Made by a program: the position numbers and the translations under genes. The notes beneath the pieces are model-generated. The model was not told the origin of the DNA. It did no database searches and saw only the letters and a program-made list of their open reading frames with translations. A DNA stretch of 64,000 nt from Teredinibacter sp. KSP-S5-2 (lineage in GTDB: Bacteria; Pseudomonadota; Gammaproteobacteria; Pseudomonadales; Cellvibrionaceae), in NCBI RefSeq assembly GCF_032773895.1, contig NZ_CP120416.1, forward strand, positions 3,036,001-3,100,000. Reading direction: 5' to 3'. Every line of letters begins with the position of its first letter. Position 1 is the first letter of the stretch. Positions 8,567 through 18,052 of this stretch are shown here, piece after piece.

Positions 8567-11020
8567 TTATCCCAATGCTCGACCAGATCCCGTTAGCATC
8601 GCGTTATTTTGTGCAATCATTGAATTTGTATACTGCTGCGCTTTTCTATAAGCGTCACCAGCCAATTTGACAATTCCGGGAATATCCAAAATCAAGGCAA
8701 CGGTACCATCGCCTAAAATGGTTGCTCCGGAGATGCCATCCACTCTACGATAATTTTGTTCAAGACTTTTTATAACAACTTGTTGTTGTGCTAAAAGTTC
8801 ATCTACCACAATACCCACTTTTTCTCCGTCAGACTCAACCACCACCATTAGACTTTCTTCAAAGTCTTCACTATCGGCCTTTACAGAAAAGGTTTTGGAT
8901 AATTCAATAATGGGAACGTAGTCATCCCGCAGACGAAAAACATTACAGCCACCGGCAACCTTGCTGATAAACTCTTTTCGACACTGGAGGGATTCAACAA
9001 TAGAGACCAATGGGAAAATATAGGTATTCTTGCCCACACGAATTAATTGTCCATCTAGGATGGCCAAAGTAAGCGGTAGGCGAATAGTAATTTTTGACCC
9101 TTTATTCGGCTCAGATGTTAATTCAACCACGCCATTTAATGATTGAATATTCTTTTTGACCACATCCATGCCCACACCGCGACCTGATACATCGCTGACA
9201 ACTGTGGCGGTGGAAAATCCAGGCTGAAAAATCAGGTCGTATGCTTGTTCATTCGACAAATACTCCGCTTCATTATCGGATATAATGCCTTTTTCTATGG
9301 CCTTGCTAATAATTTTATCCCGGTCCAGACCTTTCCCATCGTCAATAATTTCAATTACGACATTGCCACTTTGATGGTAAGCATCCAGCGTAATAGTCCC
9401 GGTTTCAGATTTACCTTTCGCCAAGCGTTCCTGTGGTGACTCAATTCCGTGATCCACCGCATTTCGCACTAAATGAACGAGCGGATCACCGATTTTTTCC
9501 ATTACGGTTTTATCCAGCTCGGTTTGCTCACCGAACATTTGCAAATTGACAGATTTACCCAGTGATTGTCCAAGGTCTCTAACCATTCTGGGAAAACGAC
9601 TGAATGCAAAGCTGATTGGCAACATACGTATTTGCATGACGCTTTCTTGCAGTTCACGCGTGTTTTGCTCAAGCTGGCTTAGCCCCTCTAAAAGCTGAGG
9701 CAATTTATTTAAATCAAAATCATTGCCAAGTTGCCCCAACATGGATTGGGTGATAACCAACTCACCCACCATATTAATTAAATTATCGACCTTATCGATT
9801 CCCACACGAATAGACGAGGTTTCCCCCGCCGGCTTTTTACTACTCGAAGAAGGTGTGGAAGCCGCTGGTTGAGGCGCTTGTGATTTAACCGGTATCGGAT
9901 GGACATTGGAAGGCGGCTTGGCAACATTACTTAACGATGCGGGTTTAACTGTATCCGCTTGAGTGGCTGACAAATCAGTAGCTTGTGGTTCGCTTGTTTC
10001 CTCTTTCGCTTGCTCGCTAAGTTTGCTGATTTTGAAATCCGATTCATCCACTACCCATTCAAACACTTCCTCAATTAATTCTTCTGTGGCATCGTCCGAC
10101 GAAAAATGGATTACCCAACTTAGAAAACATTGTTCGGGTTCAATATCCACAAGACTGGGAAGTTTGGACAAATCAACTTGAACAGATTCAATTTCACCAA
10201 TTTCTTCTAACGCTGAAAAAAGTCGGACGGGCTCATTCCCGGTTCGTAAAATTTCTTTATCAGGACCAAACGCGATTTTCCAGCGAGTTTTATCCGTGTT
10301 GTTTACAGGTTCGATATGGATTTCCGCATCATCCTCCACCCATTCGAAAACATCATTGATGTCATCGGTGGTGCAATTCGCTTCCAGTACAAGCGCCCAA
10401 CTCATGTAACAAACGTCTGGTTCCATAGAGGTCAAGTCAGGAAGATCAATTTGGCAATTTGATTCCTTTATTTCGCCCAGATCATCAAGCTCACGTATGA
10501 TCCGGAAGGGGTCATTTCCAGTACGAAATAAATCAGGAGCGGGATTAAACGTGATATGCCAAAGGGTTGACGCAGTATCTGTCGGCTGAACGGCAGCAGG
10601 TTCCTGGTTTTCTTCTTCTATATCCAGGCTCTCACCGTTTAGCATTTTAGTAAACTGTGATTTTAATTGTGCAGATAATTCGGTATTGCCATCCTCACCA
10701 GCCTGTAATAATGCAAGCATCTCCCGCATACAATCGACTGACTGCAAATAGAGATTGATATCCTCCCCTTTCACCTCCCGATTACCCGATCTCACTTGAT
10801 CCAAAATAGTTTCCAGATCGTGAGTAAATTCAGATATAGAGGTAAAACCAAAGGTTGCGCTACCACCTTTAATGGAGTGGGCAGCTCTAAAAATGGCATT
10901 GATGGTTTCGCTATCAATATTCGATGGGTCCAACTCCATTAGAGCAGACTCCATCACATCAAGTCCTTCAATACTCTCTTCGAAAAACACCTGATGGAAT
11001 TGCGAAAGATCGATTCCCAT
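8567..11020 (-). CDS. cheA: CheA chemotaxis histidine kinase with duplicated P2-like domains
   Basis: CheA is the sensor kinase of the array. P1 carries the phospho-accepting H48 (AAHSIKGGSATFG). Two similar modules of about 85 residues follow (starting near TLWHITFNPAPDLFR and TRWKIAFGPDKEILR), which look like duplicated regulator-binding domains. After a Pro/Ser-rich linker come P3 dimerisation (VGELVITQSML), P4 ATPase (N-box HLVRNAVDHGIE, G-boxes DDGKGLD and GRGVGMDVV) and P5, the CheW-like domain to the C-terminus. At 817 aa it is longer than E. coli CheA (654), mainly through the doubled module and linker. It lies downstream of a CheY and a STAS gene, 35 bases after cheY. Confidence 0.95.
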   Translation of the reverse strand: MGIDLSQFHQVFFEESIEGLDVMESALMELDPSNIDSETINAIFRAAHSIKGGSATFGFTSISEFTHDLETILDQVRSGNREVKGEDINLYLQSVDCMREMLALLQAGEDGNTELSAQLKSQFTKMLNGESLDIEEENQEPAAVQPTDTASTLWHITFNPAPDLFRTGNDPFRIIRELDDLGEIKESNCQIDLPDLTSMEPDVCYMSWALVLEANCTTDDINDVFEWVEDDAEIHIEPVNNTDKTRWKIAFGPDKEILRTGNEPVRLFSALEEIGEIESVQVDLSKLPSLVDIEPEQCFLSWVIHFSSDDATEELIEEVFEWVVDESDFKISKLSEQAKEETSEPQATDLSATQADTVKPASLSNVAKPPSNVHPIPVKSQAPQPAASTPSSSSKKPAGETSSIRVGIDKVDNLINMVGELVITQSMLGQLGNDFDLNKLPQLLEGLSQLEQNTRELQESVMQIRMLPISFAFSRFPRMVRDLGQSLGKSVNLQMFGEQTELDKTVMEKIGDPLVHLVRNAVDHGIESPQERLAKGKSETGTITLDAYHQSGNVVIEIIDDGKGLDRDKIISKAIEKGIISDNEAEYLSNEQAYDLIFQPGFSTATVVSDVSGRGVGMDVVKKNIQSLNGVVELTSEPNKGSKITIRLPLTLAILDGQLIRVGKNTYIFPLVSIVESLQCRKEFISKVAGGCNVFRLRDDYVPIIELSKTFSVKADSEDFEESLMVVVESDGEKVGIVVDELLAQQQVVIKSLEQNYRRVDGISGATILGDGTVALILDIPGIVKLAGDAYRKAQQYTNSMIAQNNAMLTGSGRALG

Positions 11021-11055
11021 AGTGGACCTTCCTCAAAAAACGCCCGTTTTTTGCT

Positions 11056-11418
11056 TTACAATACTTTTCCAATAGTTGCCAAAAGCTGGTCAGGGTTAAA
11101 TGGCTTAACTATCCAACCCGTTGCTCCGGCTGCTTTACCTTCGCTTTTTTTGTCTGCTCCCGATTCTGTGGTTAACATCAGAATCGGTGTAAATTTATAG
11201 CTGGGTAAGGCCCGTAATTCTTTTATTAAACTGATACCATCCATATTGGGCATATTGATATCCGAAATCACCAAATCAACTCCGGATTCACTTTGTGCAA
11301 GCTTGAGCGCCTCTGCACCATCACATGCTTCACACACTTCGTGACCCGCTCCTTTGAGTGTAAAACTCACCATTTGCCTCATAGATGCTGAATCATCAAC
11401 AGCTAAGATTTTTGCCAT
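11056..11418 (-). CDS. cheY: CheY-like single-domain response regulator
   Basis: A stand-alone receiver domain with the acidic pair in AVDDSA, the phospho-acceptor Asp in LVISDINMPNMDG, Thr in LMLTTES and Lys in VKPF, all required for phosphorylation and switching. Start ATG 11418 is chosen because GGAG lies 9 nt upstream; a TTG six codons earlier is open but unlikely. It precedes cheA and probably carries its output. The main flagellar CheY of Pseudomonas-type bacteria is usually elsewhere (next to fliA/cheZ), so this one may serve a different target. Family assignment is firm. Confidence 0.92.
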   Translation of the reverse strand: MAKILAVDDSASMRQMVSFTLKGAGHEVCEACDGAEALKLAQSESGVDLVISDINMPNMDGISLIKELRALPSYKFTPILMLTTESGADKKSEGKAAGATGWIVKPFNPDQLLATIGKVL

Positions 11419-11460
11419 CGGCTTACTCTCCACCAAATATCAAATAATTCCCATCAACTG

Positions 11461-11742
11461 CTAGTGAATACCGAGCGCGTCTCCCACACCGAGCAAGCCA
11501 GCAGCAGAACATAATTTTTCTGACGGACTATCCCAATCAACCTGTATTTGCCGTTCTTTTGTTGCATGTACGAATGCAACTAATAATTGCAGACCAGCGG
11601 TATCTGCACGTGTTACGCCGTCACCTCGCAAAATAACCTTGTCGCAATCTTTGGTATCAACCAGAGATTCAAATTCTTCATGCAGTCCATGAACATTAGC
11701 AATGGTAAGGTTTTCTGGAAGCTTAAAATCTACTGTGGACAC
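11461..11742 (-). CDS. STAS-domain protein at the head of the chemosensory operon
   Basis: A 93-residue STAS domain distantly similar to anti-sigma antagonists and MlaB-type proteins. The phosphorylation loop reads TRADTAGLQLL, with Thr where many family members have Ser, and GVGDALGIH closes the domain. It lies 24 bases upstream of the cheY start and is presumably the first gene of the che operon. Such STAS genes recur next to cheY/cheA in non-canonical chemosensory clusters, but their partner is usually unknown. No dedicated kinase is next to it; the HsbR-like regulator at the other end of the cluster is a conceivable partner. Confidence 0.85.
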   Translation of the reverse strand: MSTVDFKLPENLTIANVHGLHEEFESLVDTKDCDKVILRGDGVTRADTAGLQLLVAFVHATKERQIQVDWDSPSEKLCSAAGLLGVGDALGIH

Positions 11743-11979
11743 GGGACATTCTCCAAAACAAAACTACGACTCCAACGAACGCTTCGTGGGCTTCTCAACT
11801 AATTCTAGACACAGTTATAAGAGTTGCTACGTAAATACCTGAATTCTTAAAAAAAACCCGGTAAATCGCAGGGAGGTAGAACATCTAAAAGAAAGGATTA
11901 GTTCAAAGAGGAGCTAAAATCCCACAAACTAATTACTTGAACATATAAAACTGAGGATAAATACAATGAAAATACACCT

Positions 11980-12417
11980 TCATTCATCGCGGCTATAGGT
12001 TTGGTTTACCCAATCATCTATCATTTTTTGTTCCTTTTTGTCATATTCAATTTCCTCTTCCTTCTTATATCGATCAATCAAATCTGATAAAGATTTTGCA
12101 CGGAGATGGCATTTATACCAGACATCTTTTTTTTGCTGTACAACGCCCTCTTTTAGGGCAACCTGCTGTTTAAGCAATTCAATTATTTCAGATAAGCGTT
12201 GTAAGAAGTGACGGGAATGCTCAAGCGCACTGATATTGACTTGACTGCCCTTCACACCGGAAGAACTGGCATACTCCTGGTAGTAACGGGTCGTTTGGTT
12301 CAGTTGATCCGCCTCCGCTTGCAACTCACGTTTGGCATGTTCATAGTCTTCGGCTGCGGCTTCTTCATCGCGCTTTGCCAAATCCAATACCAATTGCATG
12401 CGCTTGGATCGTTTCAT
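11980..12417 (-). CDS. fliJ: FliJ, flagellar type III export chaperone/stalk protein
   Basis: FliJ is the coiled-coil stalk that fits into the FliI hexamer of the flagellar export apparatus and helps recycle chaperones. The 145-residue protein is strongly charged and almost entirely predicted alpha-helical, with the heptad-rich stretch around LQRLSEIIELLKQQV typical of the family. It starts 9 bases after the fliI stop, so translation is probably coupled. It is the last fli gene before the chemosensory block. Confidence 0.92.
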   Translation of the reverse strand: MKRSKRMQLVLDLAKRDEEAAAEDYEHAKRELQAEADQLNQTTRYYQEYASSSGVKGSQVNISALEHSRHFLQRLSEIIELLKQQVALKEGVVQQKKDVWYKCHLRAKSLSDLIDRYKKEEEIEYDKKEQKMIDDWVNQTYSRDE

Positions 12418-12425
12418 TGATCAGG

Positions 12426-13889
12426 CTACCGGGCTCGATTGGCCTGTTGACGAAGAGGCCCTTGATTGGGTTTTCCCGGTGGATTTTGCCGGCCCTGTGA
12501 CAAAGGACGATTGGCGGCTTTGACGGGATCAGGCGCAGCGTTCTGCTCCGTTGTATTTTGCAGAAGCTGCTGTAATTCACCAATGCTCATAGGGTAATGG
12601 GACGCCTGACGCATACTCTGGGCAATATAATTTTTTAATTCCGGGTATTTTTCTAATGCCATGTCAATATCGGGATCACTGCCACGGGCATATGCGCCAA
12701 TCGCGATAAGGTCTTTATTGGCACGATAAGTTGCAAGTAACTGTTTAAATTTTTGCGCCGTTTTTAATTGTGTTTCCGGCACAATGTTGGGCATCACCCG
12801 GGAAATTGACGCTTCAATATCAATCGCTGGGTAAACACCTTCTTCAGCCAATTGTCGCGATAACACCACATGGCCATCCAAAATTGCGCGAGCCGAGTCT
12901 GCAATCGGGTCTTGTAAATCATCCCCTTCCGTTAACACAGTATAAAAAGCTGTTATTGATCCACCGCCTTCGCACCCATTACCCGCTCTTTCCACCAGGT
13001 CAGGAATTTTGGAAAACACGGAAGGCGGATAGCCTTTGGTTGCCGGCGGTTCACCAATCGCAAGCGATATTTCCCGTTGCGCTTGAGCAAAACGCGTCAA
13101 GGAATCCATCAAGAGCAGCACGCTTTTTCCCTGATCTCGAAAAAATTCTGCAATACGCGTGGATAATTGCGCCGCGCGTAAACGCATTAACGGAGCATCA
13201 TCCGCTGGCGCTGCCACAACAACCGCTTTGGTTAGGCCTTCTTTTCCGAGAATATGGTCAACAAATTCTTTTACCTCACGCCCCCGTTCACCGATCAATC
13301 CCACCACCACAATATCCGCCGTCGTAAAACGGGTCATCATGCCCATGAGTACACTCTTACCCACACCACTACCGGCAAATAAACCAATTCGCTGGCCTTT
13401 ACCCACGGTTAACAAACCGTTGATTGCTCGAATACCGACATCCAAAGGCTCATCAATTGGGTGTCTATGTAAGGGGTTAATGGCGCTGGGTTCTAAATCG
13501 ACTTTACCGTCGCTGGCGATCGGCCCCAGGCCATCCAAAGGTTGGCCAATACCATTTAATATTCGACCTCGCAGGTGATCACCAATCGACAATGTTTTGT
13601 GTGCTTCGATCGGGATAACCTTAGCGCCAGGTTGCAAACCTTCCACTTTTTGCACCGGCATAAGAAATGTTTTTTCATTATGAAAACCAACAACCTCGGC
13701 ATCAATTTCCCGGTCGTTCGGTAAAATCACTTTACATTGTCGACCAACAGACACATTCAAGCCAACCGCTTCCAGAGTCAAACCCACCATTCGTGTTAAA
13801 CGGCCAGTCGCCAAAGCGGGTGATGCCAGTAGATTAAACTGGCGATATTTAGTTAAACGTGAAAAAAAACTGGGGGAATCATTTGTCAT
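12426..13889 (-). CDS. fliI: FliI, flagellum-specific export ATPase
   Basis: FliI energises flagellar protein export and is related to the F1-ATPase beta subunit. Walker A is AGSGVGKS, the catalytic Glu lies in GERGREVKEF, Walker B is LLLMDSLTR and the C-terminal domain is complete. The C-terminal tail is unusually long and rich in Pro, Gln and Asn (about 40 residues after LQQLLQNT). The start ATG 13889 (MTNDSP) overlaps the end of fliH by 11 bases; an upstream start 9 codons earlier is open but would increase the overlap. Operon position H-I-J is canonical. Confidence 0.96.
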   Translation of the reverse strand: MTNDSPSFFSRLTKYRQFNLLASPALATGRLTRMVGLTLEAVGLNVSVGRQCKVILPNDREIDAEVVGFHNEKTFLMPVQKVEGLQPGAKVIPIEAHKTLSIGDHLRGRILNGIGQPLDGLGPIASDGKVDLEPSAINPLHRHPIDEPLDVGIRAINGLLTVGKGQRIGLFAGSGVGKSVLMGMMTRFTTADIVVVGLIGERGREVKEFVDHILGKEGLTKAVVVAAPADDAPLMRLRAAQLSTRIAEFFRDQGKSVLLLMDSLTRFAQAQREISLAIGEPPATKGYPPSVFSKIPDLVERAGNGCEGGGSITAFYTVLTEGDDLQDPIADSARAILDGHVVLSRQLAEEGVYPAIDIEASISRVMPNIVPETQLKTAQKFKQLLATYRANKDLIAIGAYARGSDPDIDMALEKYPELKNYIAQSMRQASHYPMSIGELQQLLQNTTEQNAAPDPVKAANRPLSQGRQNPPGKPNQGPLRQQANRAR

Positions 13890-14778
13890 CGGAATCAGAC
13901 CCACCCGGAATATCATCGATTACTGGAGAATCAGGTTTTTCCTCGACTAAAGGTGGTTCGCTCAATACGTCTACGTCTTCCGATGTCGTGATGTAGTTTG
14001 GAACCTCTTCCATTGGAAATTCTGCATTCTCACCTTTTTCCGTTATTTCCAGAAGGTACTGTTGTAAACGCGTTGTAACAGAATAATCCACCAAACTTTC
14101 TGCCGTTTCTATTTTACAGCCACCGGTTTCCAATGAATTATCAACCACAATACTCCAGTTACGTGTTGCCTCAGGGAATACCTGATTAAATAATTCCGCG
14201 TCCCGCTCATTGAGGTACACCAAAACATTTTTGGCTCCGGCAGGTAACGCTGCTATCGCGTGCTTAACAATATCAAATAAATATTCCGGCGACTGTTTCA
14301 GTTCATTTTGTAGCAGTGTTTTCGCTAGCTGAATACTCATGTCGATCACAATATTTTCCAATGCATGCTCCTGCTCACCAAGAGGTTGCATTAAATTCTG
14401 ACTGATCGACTTTAACCGGTTGTATTCGTCCTCCAATTTTTTCTTGGTTTCCGCATACGCTTGATCCTGCCCCAACTTCGTACCCTTTTTTAAGCCATCA
14501 TCCAGGCCTATTTTGCTGCCTTCCTGATACCCTTCGTTATAACCTTCCTTCTTGGCCTCGTCGGCAATCAGTTGCAGCTCTTCTGCGGTCAAGGGTTTTG
14601 GCTTTTTTGCTCTAGAGACGGTTTCAATGCTTTCATCAGTTTTTTCCTGCTTTTTTCCACCCGCTTTTACTACACGTCCCTGGTGATCAATAGAAGGAAG
14701 TGACCAATTACTGACACTCACTGAATCGGTAAGGGATTCATATGGGATACGGTCGGCTGACTTTAATGGGTCTGACAT
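13879..14778 (-). CDS. fliH: FliH, flagellar export ATPase regulator
   Basis: FliH holds FliI at the C-ring and regulates its ATPase. The 299-residue protein has the disordered N-terminus, a Gly/Glu heptad region (EGYNEGYQEGSKIGLDDG, about 95-115, the GxxxG repeat of the family) and the C-terminal FliH domain that ends near LLEITEKG, followed by an acidic tail. It lies between fliG and fliI and overlaps fliI by a few codons. Assignment rests on order and the GxxxG repeat. Confidence 0.93.
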   Translation of the reverse strand: MSDPLKSADRIPYESLTDSVSVSNWSLPSIDHQGRVVKAGGKKQEKTDESIETVSRAKKPKPLTAEELQLIADEAKKEGYNEGYQEGSKIGLDDGLKKGTKLGQDQAYAETKKKLEDEYNRLKSISQNLMQPLGEQEHALENIVIDMSIQLAKTLLQNELKQSPEYLFDIVKHAIAALPAGAKNVLVYLNERDAELFNQVFPEATRNWSIVVDNSLETGGCKIETAESLVDYSVTTRLQQYLLEITEKGENAEFPMEEVPNYITTSEDVDVLSEPPLVEEKPDSPVIDDIPGGSDSDDK

Positions 14779-14854
14779 AGAAATTACAACTCGCTCACTT
14801 GCTAATAACGGCGAAAATATTTAATCACTATTTTTGCCGCCCCTAGCTTATTGA

Positions 14855-15895
14855 CTACAGCATTTCCTCTCCGCTGCCACCAAGATTCAATTCACCCGCA
14901 TCGGCCATACGGCGAGCAATAGTGAGAATTTCTTTTTGTGCAGCTTCCACTTCAGAAACACGAACAGGCCCTTTGGCTTCCAAATCGTCGCGCAACAGTT
15001 CACCGGCACGTTTCGACATATTGCTGAAGATTTTATCCTGCAACTCATCGTCAGCGCCTTTAAGCGCCAGAATAAGTACATCGGAAGAAACTTCTCGCAG
15101 AAGCGATTGGATACCCCGATCGTCCACATCTTTAAGATTTTCAAATACGAACATAAGCTCTTGAATTTGCACACCGGTTTCTTCATCGATTTCTTTAATC
15201 GATTCCAGCAGCTCATTGCTAATCGAGCTTTCGAGGTTATTAACAATCTCTGCCGCAGTTTTATATCCACCCATGGATTTGGTTTGGGAACCGGCATTAC
15301 CAGAAAATTGTTTTTCTAAAATATCATTTAATTCCTGCAAGGCACTCGGTTGTACCGTATCCAGCGAAGCGACACGCATCATGACATCCAGGCGCATTTT
15401 TTCCGGGAAGTATGTGAGTACATCGGCGGATTGATCCGGGTCGAGATACGCAAGCACAATGGCCTGAATTTGTGGATGCTCATTGCGAATAATATCGGCA
15501 ACAGAGCGAGCCTCCATCCACTTCAATGTATCCAGTCCGGTGGTATTCCCACCGAGAAGAATTCGATCAATTAACCCGTTGGCTTTATCTTCACCCAAAG
15601 CCGTGACCAGCATACTGCGAATGTAATTATCCGCCCCCATACCCAACCCGGTTTGGGTTCGCACTTCATCCATAAAGTTCGACAACACCACTTCCACTTC
15701 ATATTGCTGAACGTTGGTCAAACCCGCCATGGCGGTGCCCAAACGTTGAACCTCTTTCGGCCCCATATGTTTAAGAATTTCTGCTGCACTGGTTTCCCCC
15801 AGTGTCATAAGCAAAATTGCCGCCTGGTCAACTTTACTCAAGTCAACCGTGGGCTTAACGGGCTCTTGCTTACTGGCTTTAATCGTGCCACTCAT
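14855..15895 (-). CDS. fliG: FliG, flagellar motor switch/rotor protein
   Basis: FliG forms the torque-generating ring with FliM and FliN. The N-terminal domain begins near VDQAAILLMTLGE, the middle contains the EHPQ motif (NEHPQIQAIVLAYLDP, about 134-149) and the C-terminal domain keeps the charged torque helix (DDRGIQSLLREV). Length 346 aa is typical, with a 20-residue N-terminal extension. Its ATG overlaps the stop of fliF by 4 bases (ATGA), a sign of translational coupling. Confidence 0.96.
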   Translation of the reverse strand: MSGTIKASKQEPVKPTVDLSKVDQAAILLMTLGETSAAEILKHMGPKEVQRLGTAMAGLTNVQQYEVEVVLSNFMDEVRTQTGLGMGADNYIRSMLVTALGEDKANGLIDRILLGGNTTGLDTLKWMEARSVADIIRNEHPQIQAIVLAYLDPDQSADVLTYFPEKMRLDVMMRVASLDTVQPSALQELNDILEKQFSGNAGSQTKSMGGYKTAAEIVNNLESSISNELLESIKEIDEETGVQIQELMFVFENLKDVDDRGIQSLLREVSSDVLILALKGADDELQDKIFSNMSKRAGELLRDDLEAKGPVRVSEVEAAQKEILTIARRMADAGELNLGGSGEEML

Positions 15896-17571
15896 TCTTC
15901 ATTAATCCAACGCTTAATCACTTGTGCCACACGGCCGGCATCTTCTGCAACCAACCCCTTCACGGCGTTAAGTTGCTGCTCGTAGCTTTCTTCCGGGCTG
16001 GGTAATGCCAAGGCATCACCACCCGTCAGGGTCACAGTTTCATCCGACAACGAATCAAACGAATCCAAACCCGCTGCACTCAATGCAGCCAATTCCCTTG
16101 CTTCGTCTTTTTCTTTGGCTTTCACACCCGCGCTCGCCAAGCTTTTTAGCACGGGGCGCATTAACCCGACGACAAGCAGCAGTATGATTAGCAGCCCCAC
16201 CGCTTGTTTGGCTATGGAGTGAAACCAATCTGTTTCCCAGATAGGCAAGTCTTCAACCGTCTCCAGTTCCGGGAGAGGCAGAAAAGACTCATTGAGGATG
16301 TTGACGCTGTCCCCGCGAACAGCAGAAAAACCAACCGCATCTCGAATAAGTATAGACAACCGCTCTATTTCGGTATCGGTCCAGCGTACCCGCTCAACAC
16401 CACCGTCGGCATTGGGTACTTTTTTATCGTCAACAACAACCGCAACCGTCAGGCGTCGCAAACGGCCCTTTTCACGCTTGGTGTAGCTCACCGTTCTATC
16501 TAACTCATAGTTCTTGGTCGACTGCACCCGAGAGTTACTTGGTGTGGCTGGTTTCGCGGTATTTTGATTGCCCCCCTGAGCCTGCTGAGGTGCGGCACCA
16601 TTATTAGGTGGCTGATTAGACAGCGCACCTGGGATGCCCAAGGCACCGGCACTGCCAACGCGCTGCTCTTCCAGCGTTTGCTCGCTACGTACTGCAGGTA
16701 GATCCGGGTTAAAGGATTCTTCCGCCTGTTCGATCTCGGTGAAATCAATATCCGCAGCCACTTCCGTTTTAAAGTTTCCATCCCCGATTAATGGCGTTAG
16801 TAAACGACGAACCCGTAACACAATATCGTTTTCAATTTTACGGGTGTAATCCAGATGTTGAGCCGCGATAACCAGCTTTTCATCTTCAGCTCCCACCGAC
16901 ATTAAATTGCCTTTCTGATCGACCACGGTGACATTTTCAATATCCAGCTCGGGGATACTAGAGGCGACCAGATTAGCAATACCGCGAACCTGTTTTGGCG
17001 TAATTGGACGACCAGGAAATAAATCAAGAAAAACCGAAGCGCTGGGTTCACGCCCGTCCCGAACAAATACTGTGCGCTTGGGAATAGCGAGGTGCACTCG
17101 GGCAGCACGAACGGCGTTAATACTGGCAATGGTGCGGGCCAGTTCTCCTTCTAAGCCACGACGATAACGTGTGGCTTCCATAAATTGTGATGTACCTAAA
17201 GGCTGTTCCTGATCAAGTAATTCGTAACCAACAGACTTATCACCCTGAATACCATTTTCTGCTAACACCAAGCGGGCTTTATTGACTTTGTCCACAGGCA
17301 CCATCAGCGCGCCAGTCGAACCATCAACTTTGTAGGGGATTTCGTTAAAATCGAGAATTTGCCCAACTTCAGATGAGTCAAGACGATCCAAACTACCATA
17401 TAAAGGTTTGTAGTCTTCTCCCTGACTCCACAGAACCACAGCAAAACCTATGGCCACACTCGCCGCCAGACCAATCATCAACCCAGCCTGACGAATCAAA
17501 TTTAAATTATTAAACCCTTCGATTAAATCGCTGGTTCCACCGGTTTCCGTTGGTAAAGAATCTGCGGCCAT
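15892..17571 (-). CDS. fliF: FliF, flagellar MS-ring protein
   Basis: FliF builds the MS ring in the inner membrane. The N-terminal membrane helix (about 30-52, LMIGLAASVAIGFAVVLW), ring-building motifs (YKVDGSTGALMVPVDKV and YRRGLEGELARTIASINAV) and a second membrane helix (about 458-480, AVGLLIILLLVVGLM) are visible, with a C-terminal FliG-binding tail ending in VIKRWINEE. Length 559 aa is usual. It overlaps fliG by 4 bases and follows fliE by 57 bases. Confidence 0.97.
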   Translation of the reverse strand: MAADSLPTETGGTSDLIEGFNNLNLIRQAGLMIGLAASVAIGFAVVLWSQGEDYKPLYGSLDRLDSSEVGQILDFNEIPYKVDGSTGALMVPVDKVNKARLVLAENGIQGDKSVGYELLDQEQPLGTSQFMEATRYRRGLEGELARTIASINAVRAARVHLAIPKRTVFVRDGREPSASVFLDLFPGRPITPKQVRGIANLVASSIPELDIENVTVVDQKGNLMSVGAEDEKLVIAAQHLDYTRKIENDIVLRVRRLLTPLIGDGNFKTEVAADIDFTEIEQAEESFNPDLPAVRSEQTLEEQRVGSAGALGIPGALSNQPPNNGAAPQQAQGGNQNTAKPATPSNSRVQSTKNYELDRTVSYTKREKGRLRRLTVAVVVDDKKVPNADGGVERVRWTDTEIERLSILIRDAVGFSAVRGDSVNILNESFLPLPELETVEDLPIWETDWFHSIAKQAVGLLIILLLVVGLMRPVLKSLASAGVKAKEKDEARELAALSAAGLDSFDSLSDETVTLTGGDALALPSPEESYEQQLNAVKGLVAEDAGRVAQVIKRWINEE

Positions 17572-17628
17572 ATAACACTCTTATCTCAATTTCACATCAC
17601 TACACAGAAACGCCAAAAATCAGTCGGA

Positions 17629-17976
17629 TTAAACTGGCATATTCATTACGTCTTTGTAGGCTTCAACCAACTTATTTCTTACTTGCACCATCGCATCAAA
17701 TGCCACACCGGCTTTTTGTGAGGCAATCATGACATCCGTAATACCCACGTTCGGGTCACCCTGAATGTAAGCGGTACTCATTGAACTGGATGCCTGTTGC
17801 ACCTCATTCACTTTATTTACCGCCTGCGCCATGACATCGGTAAATTTCGGGCCGTTCACTTGAGTGTTGTGAGGGTTAGCGACATCCTGCGCCGCCATAT
17901 TGCCGAATGCCTGCGACTGCGCTTTCATTGCCCGCATTTCCAACAGCAACCGATTTACGTCAATTCTGTCACTCAT
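17629..17976 (-). CDS. fliE: FliE, flagellar MS-ring/rod junction protein
   Basis: FliE connects the MS ring to the rod. The 115-residue protein ends with the conserved block [18 protein letters not shown] followed by [17 protein letters not shown], diagnostic for the family. It heads the fliE-F-G-H-I-J operon. A sigma-54-type promoter motif lies 60 bases upstream of its ATG, as expected for FleQ-dependent fliE operons in Pseudomonas and Vibrio. Confidence 0.95.
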   Translation of the reverse strand: MSDRIDVNRLLLEMRAMKAQSQAFGNMAAQDVANPHNTQVNGPKFTDVMAQAVNKVNEVQQASSSMSTAYIQGDPNVGITDVMIASQKAGVAFDAMVQVRNKLVEAYKDVMNMPV

Positions 17977-18036
17977 AACCCAGCCTCTTTATCAGGTGTC
18001 AGGTTTCTGTCAAAAAACCTATCTCAGAGGGTCTTT

Positions 18037-18052
18037 TGCACAAAACAGGCCA
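18037..18052 (-). promoter_or_regulatory. Candidate sigma-54 promoter of fliE-fliJ
   Basis: The minus strand reads TGGCCTGTTTTGTGCA: GG and GC are separated by exactly 10 bases as RpoN requires, and -24 TGGC matches the consensus. It lies 60 bases upstream of the fliE ATG on the right strand. Promoter activity is inferred. Confidence 0.55.

Noticed and set aside
11743-11979. Sigma-54 promoter for the chemosensory operon
   Set aside because: A GG-N10-GC spacing exists near 11830, but the surrounding bases do not match TGGCAC or TTGCA.
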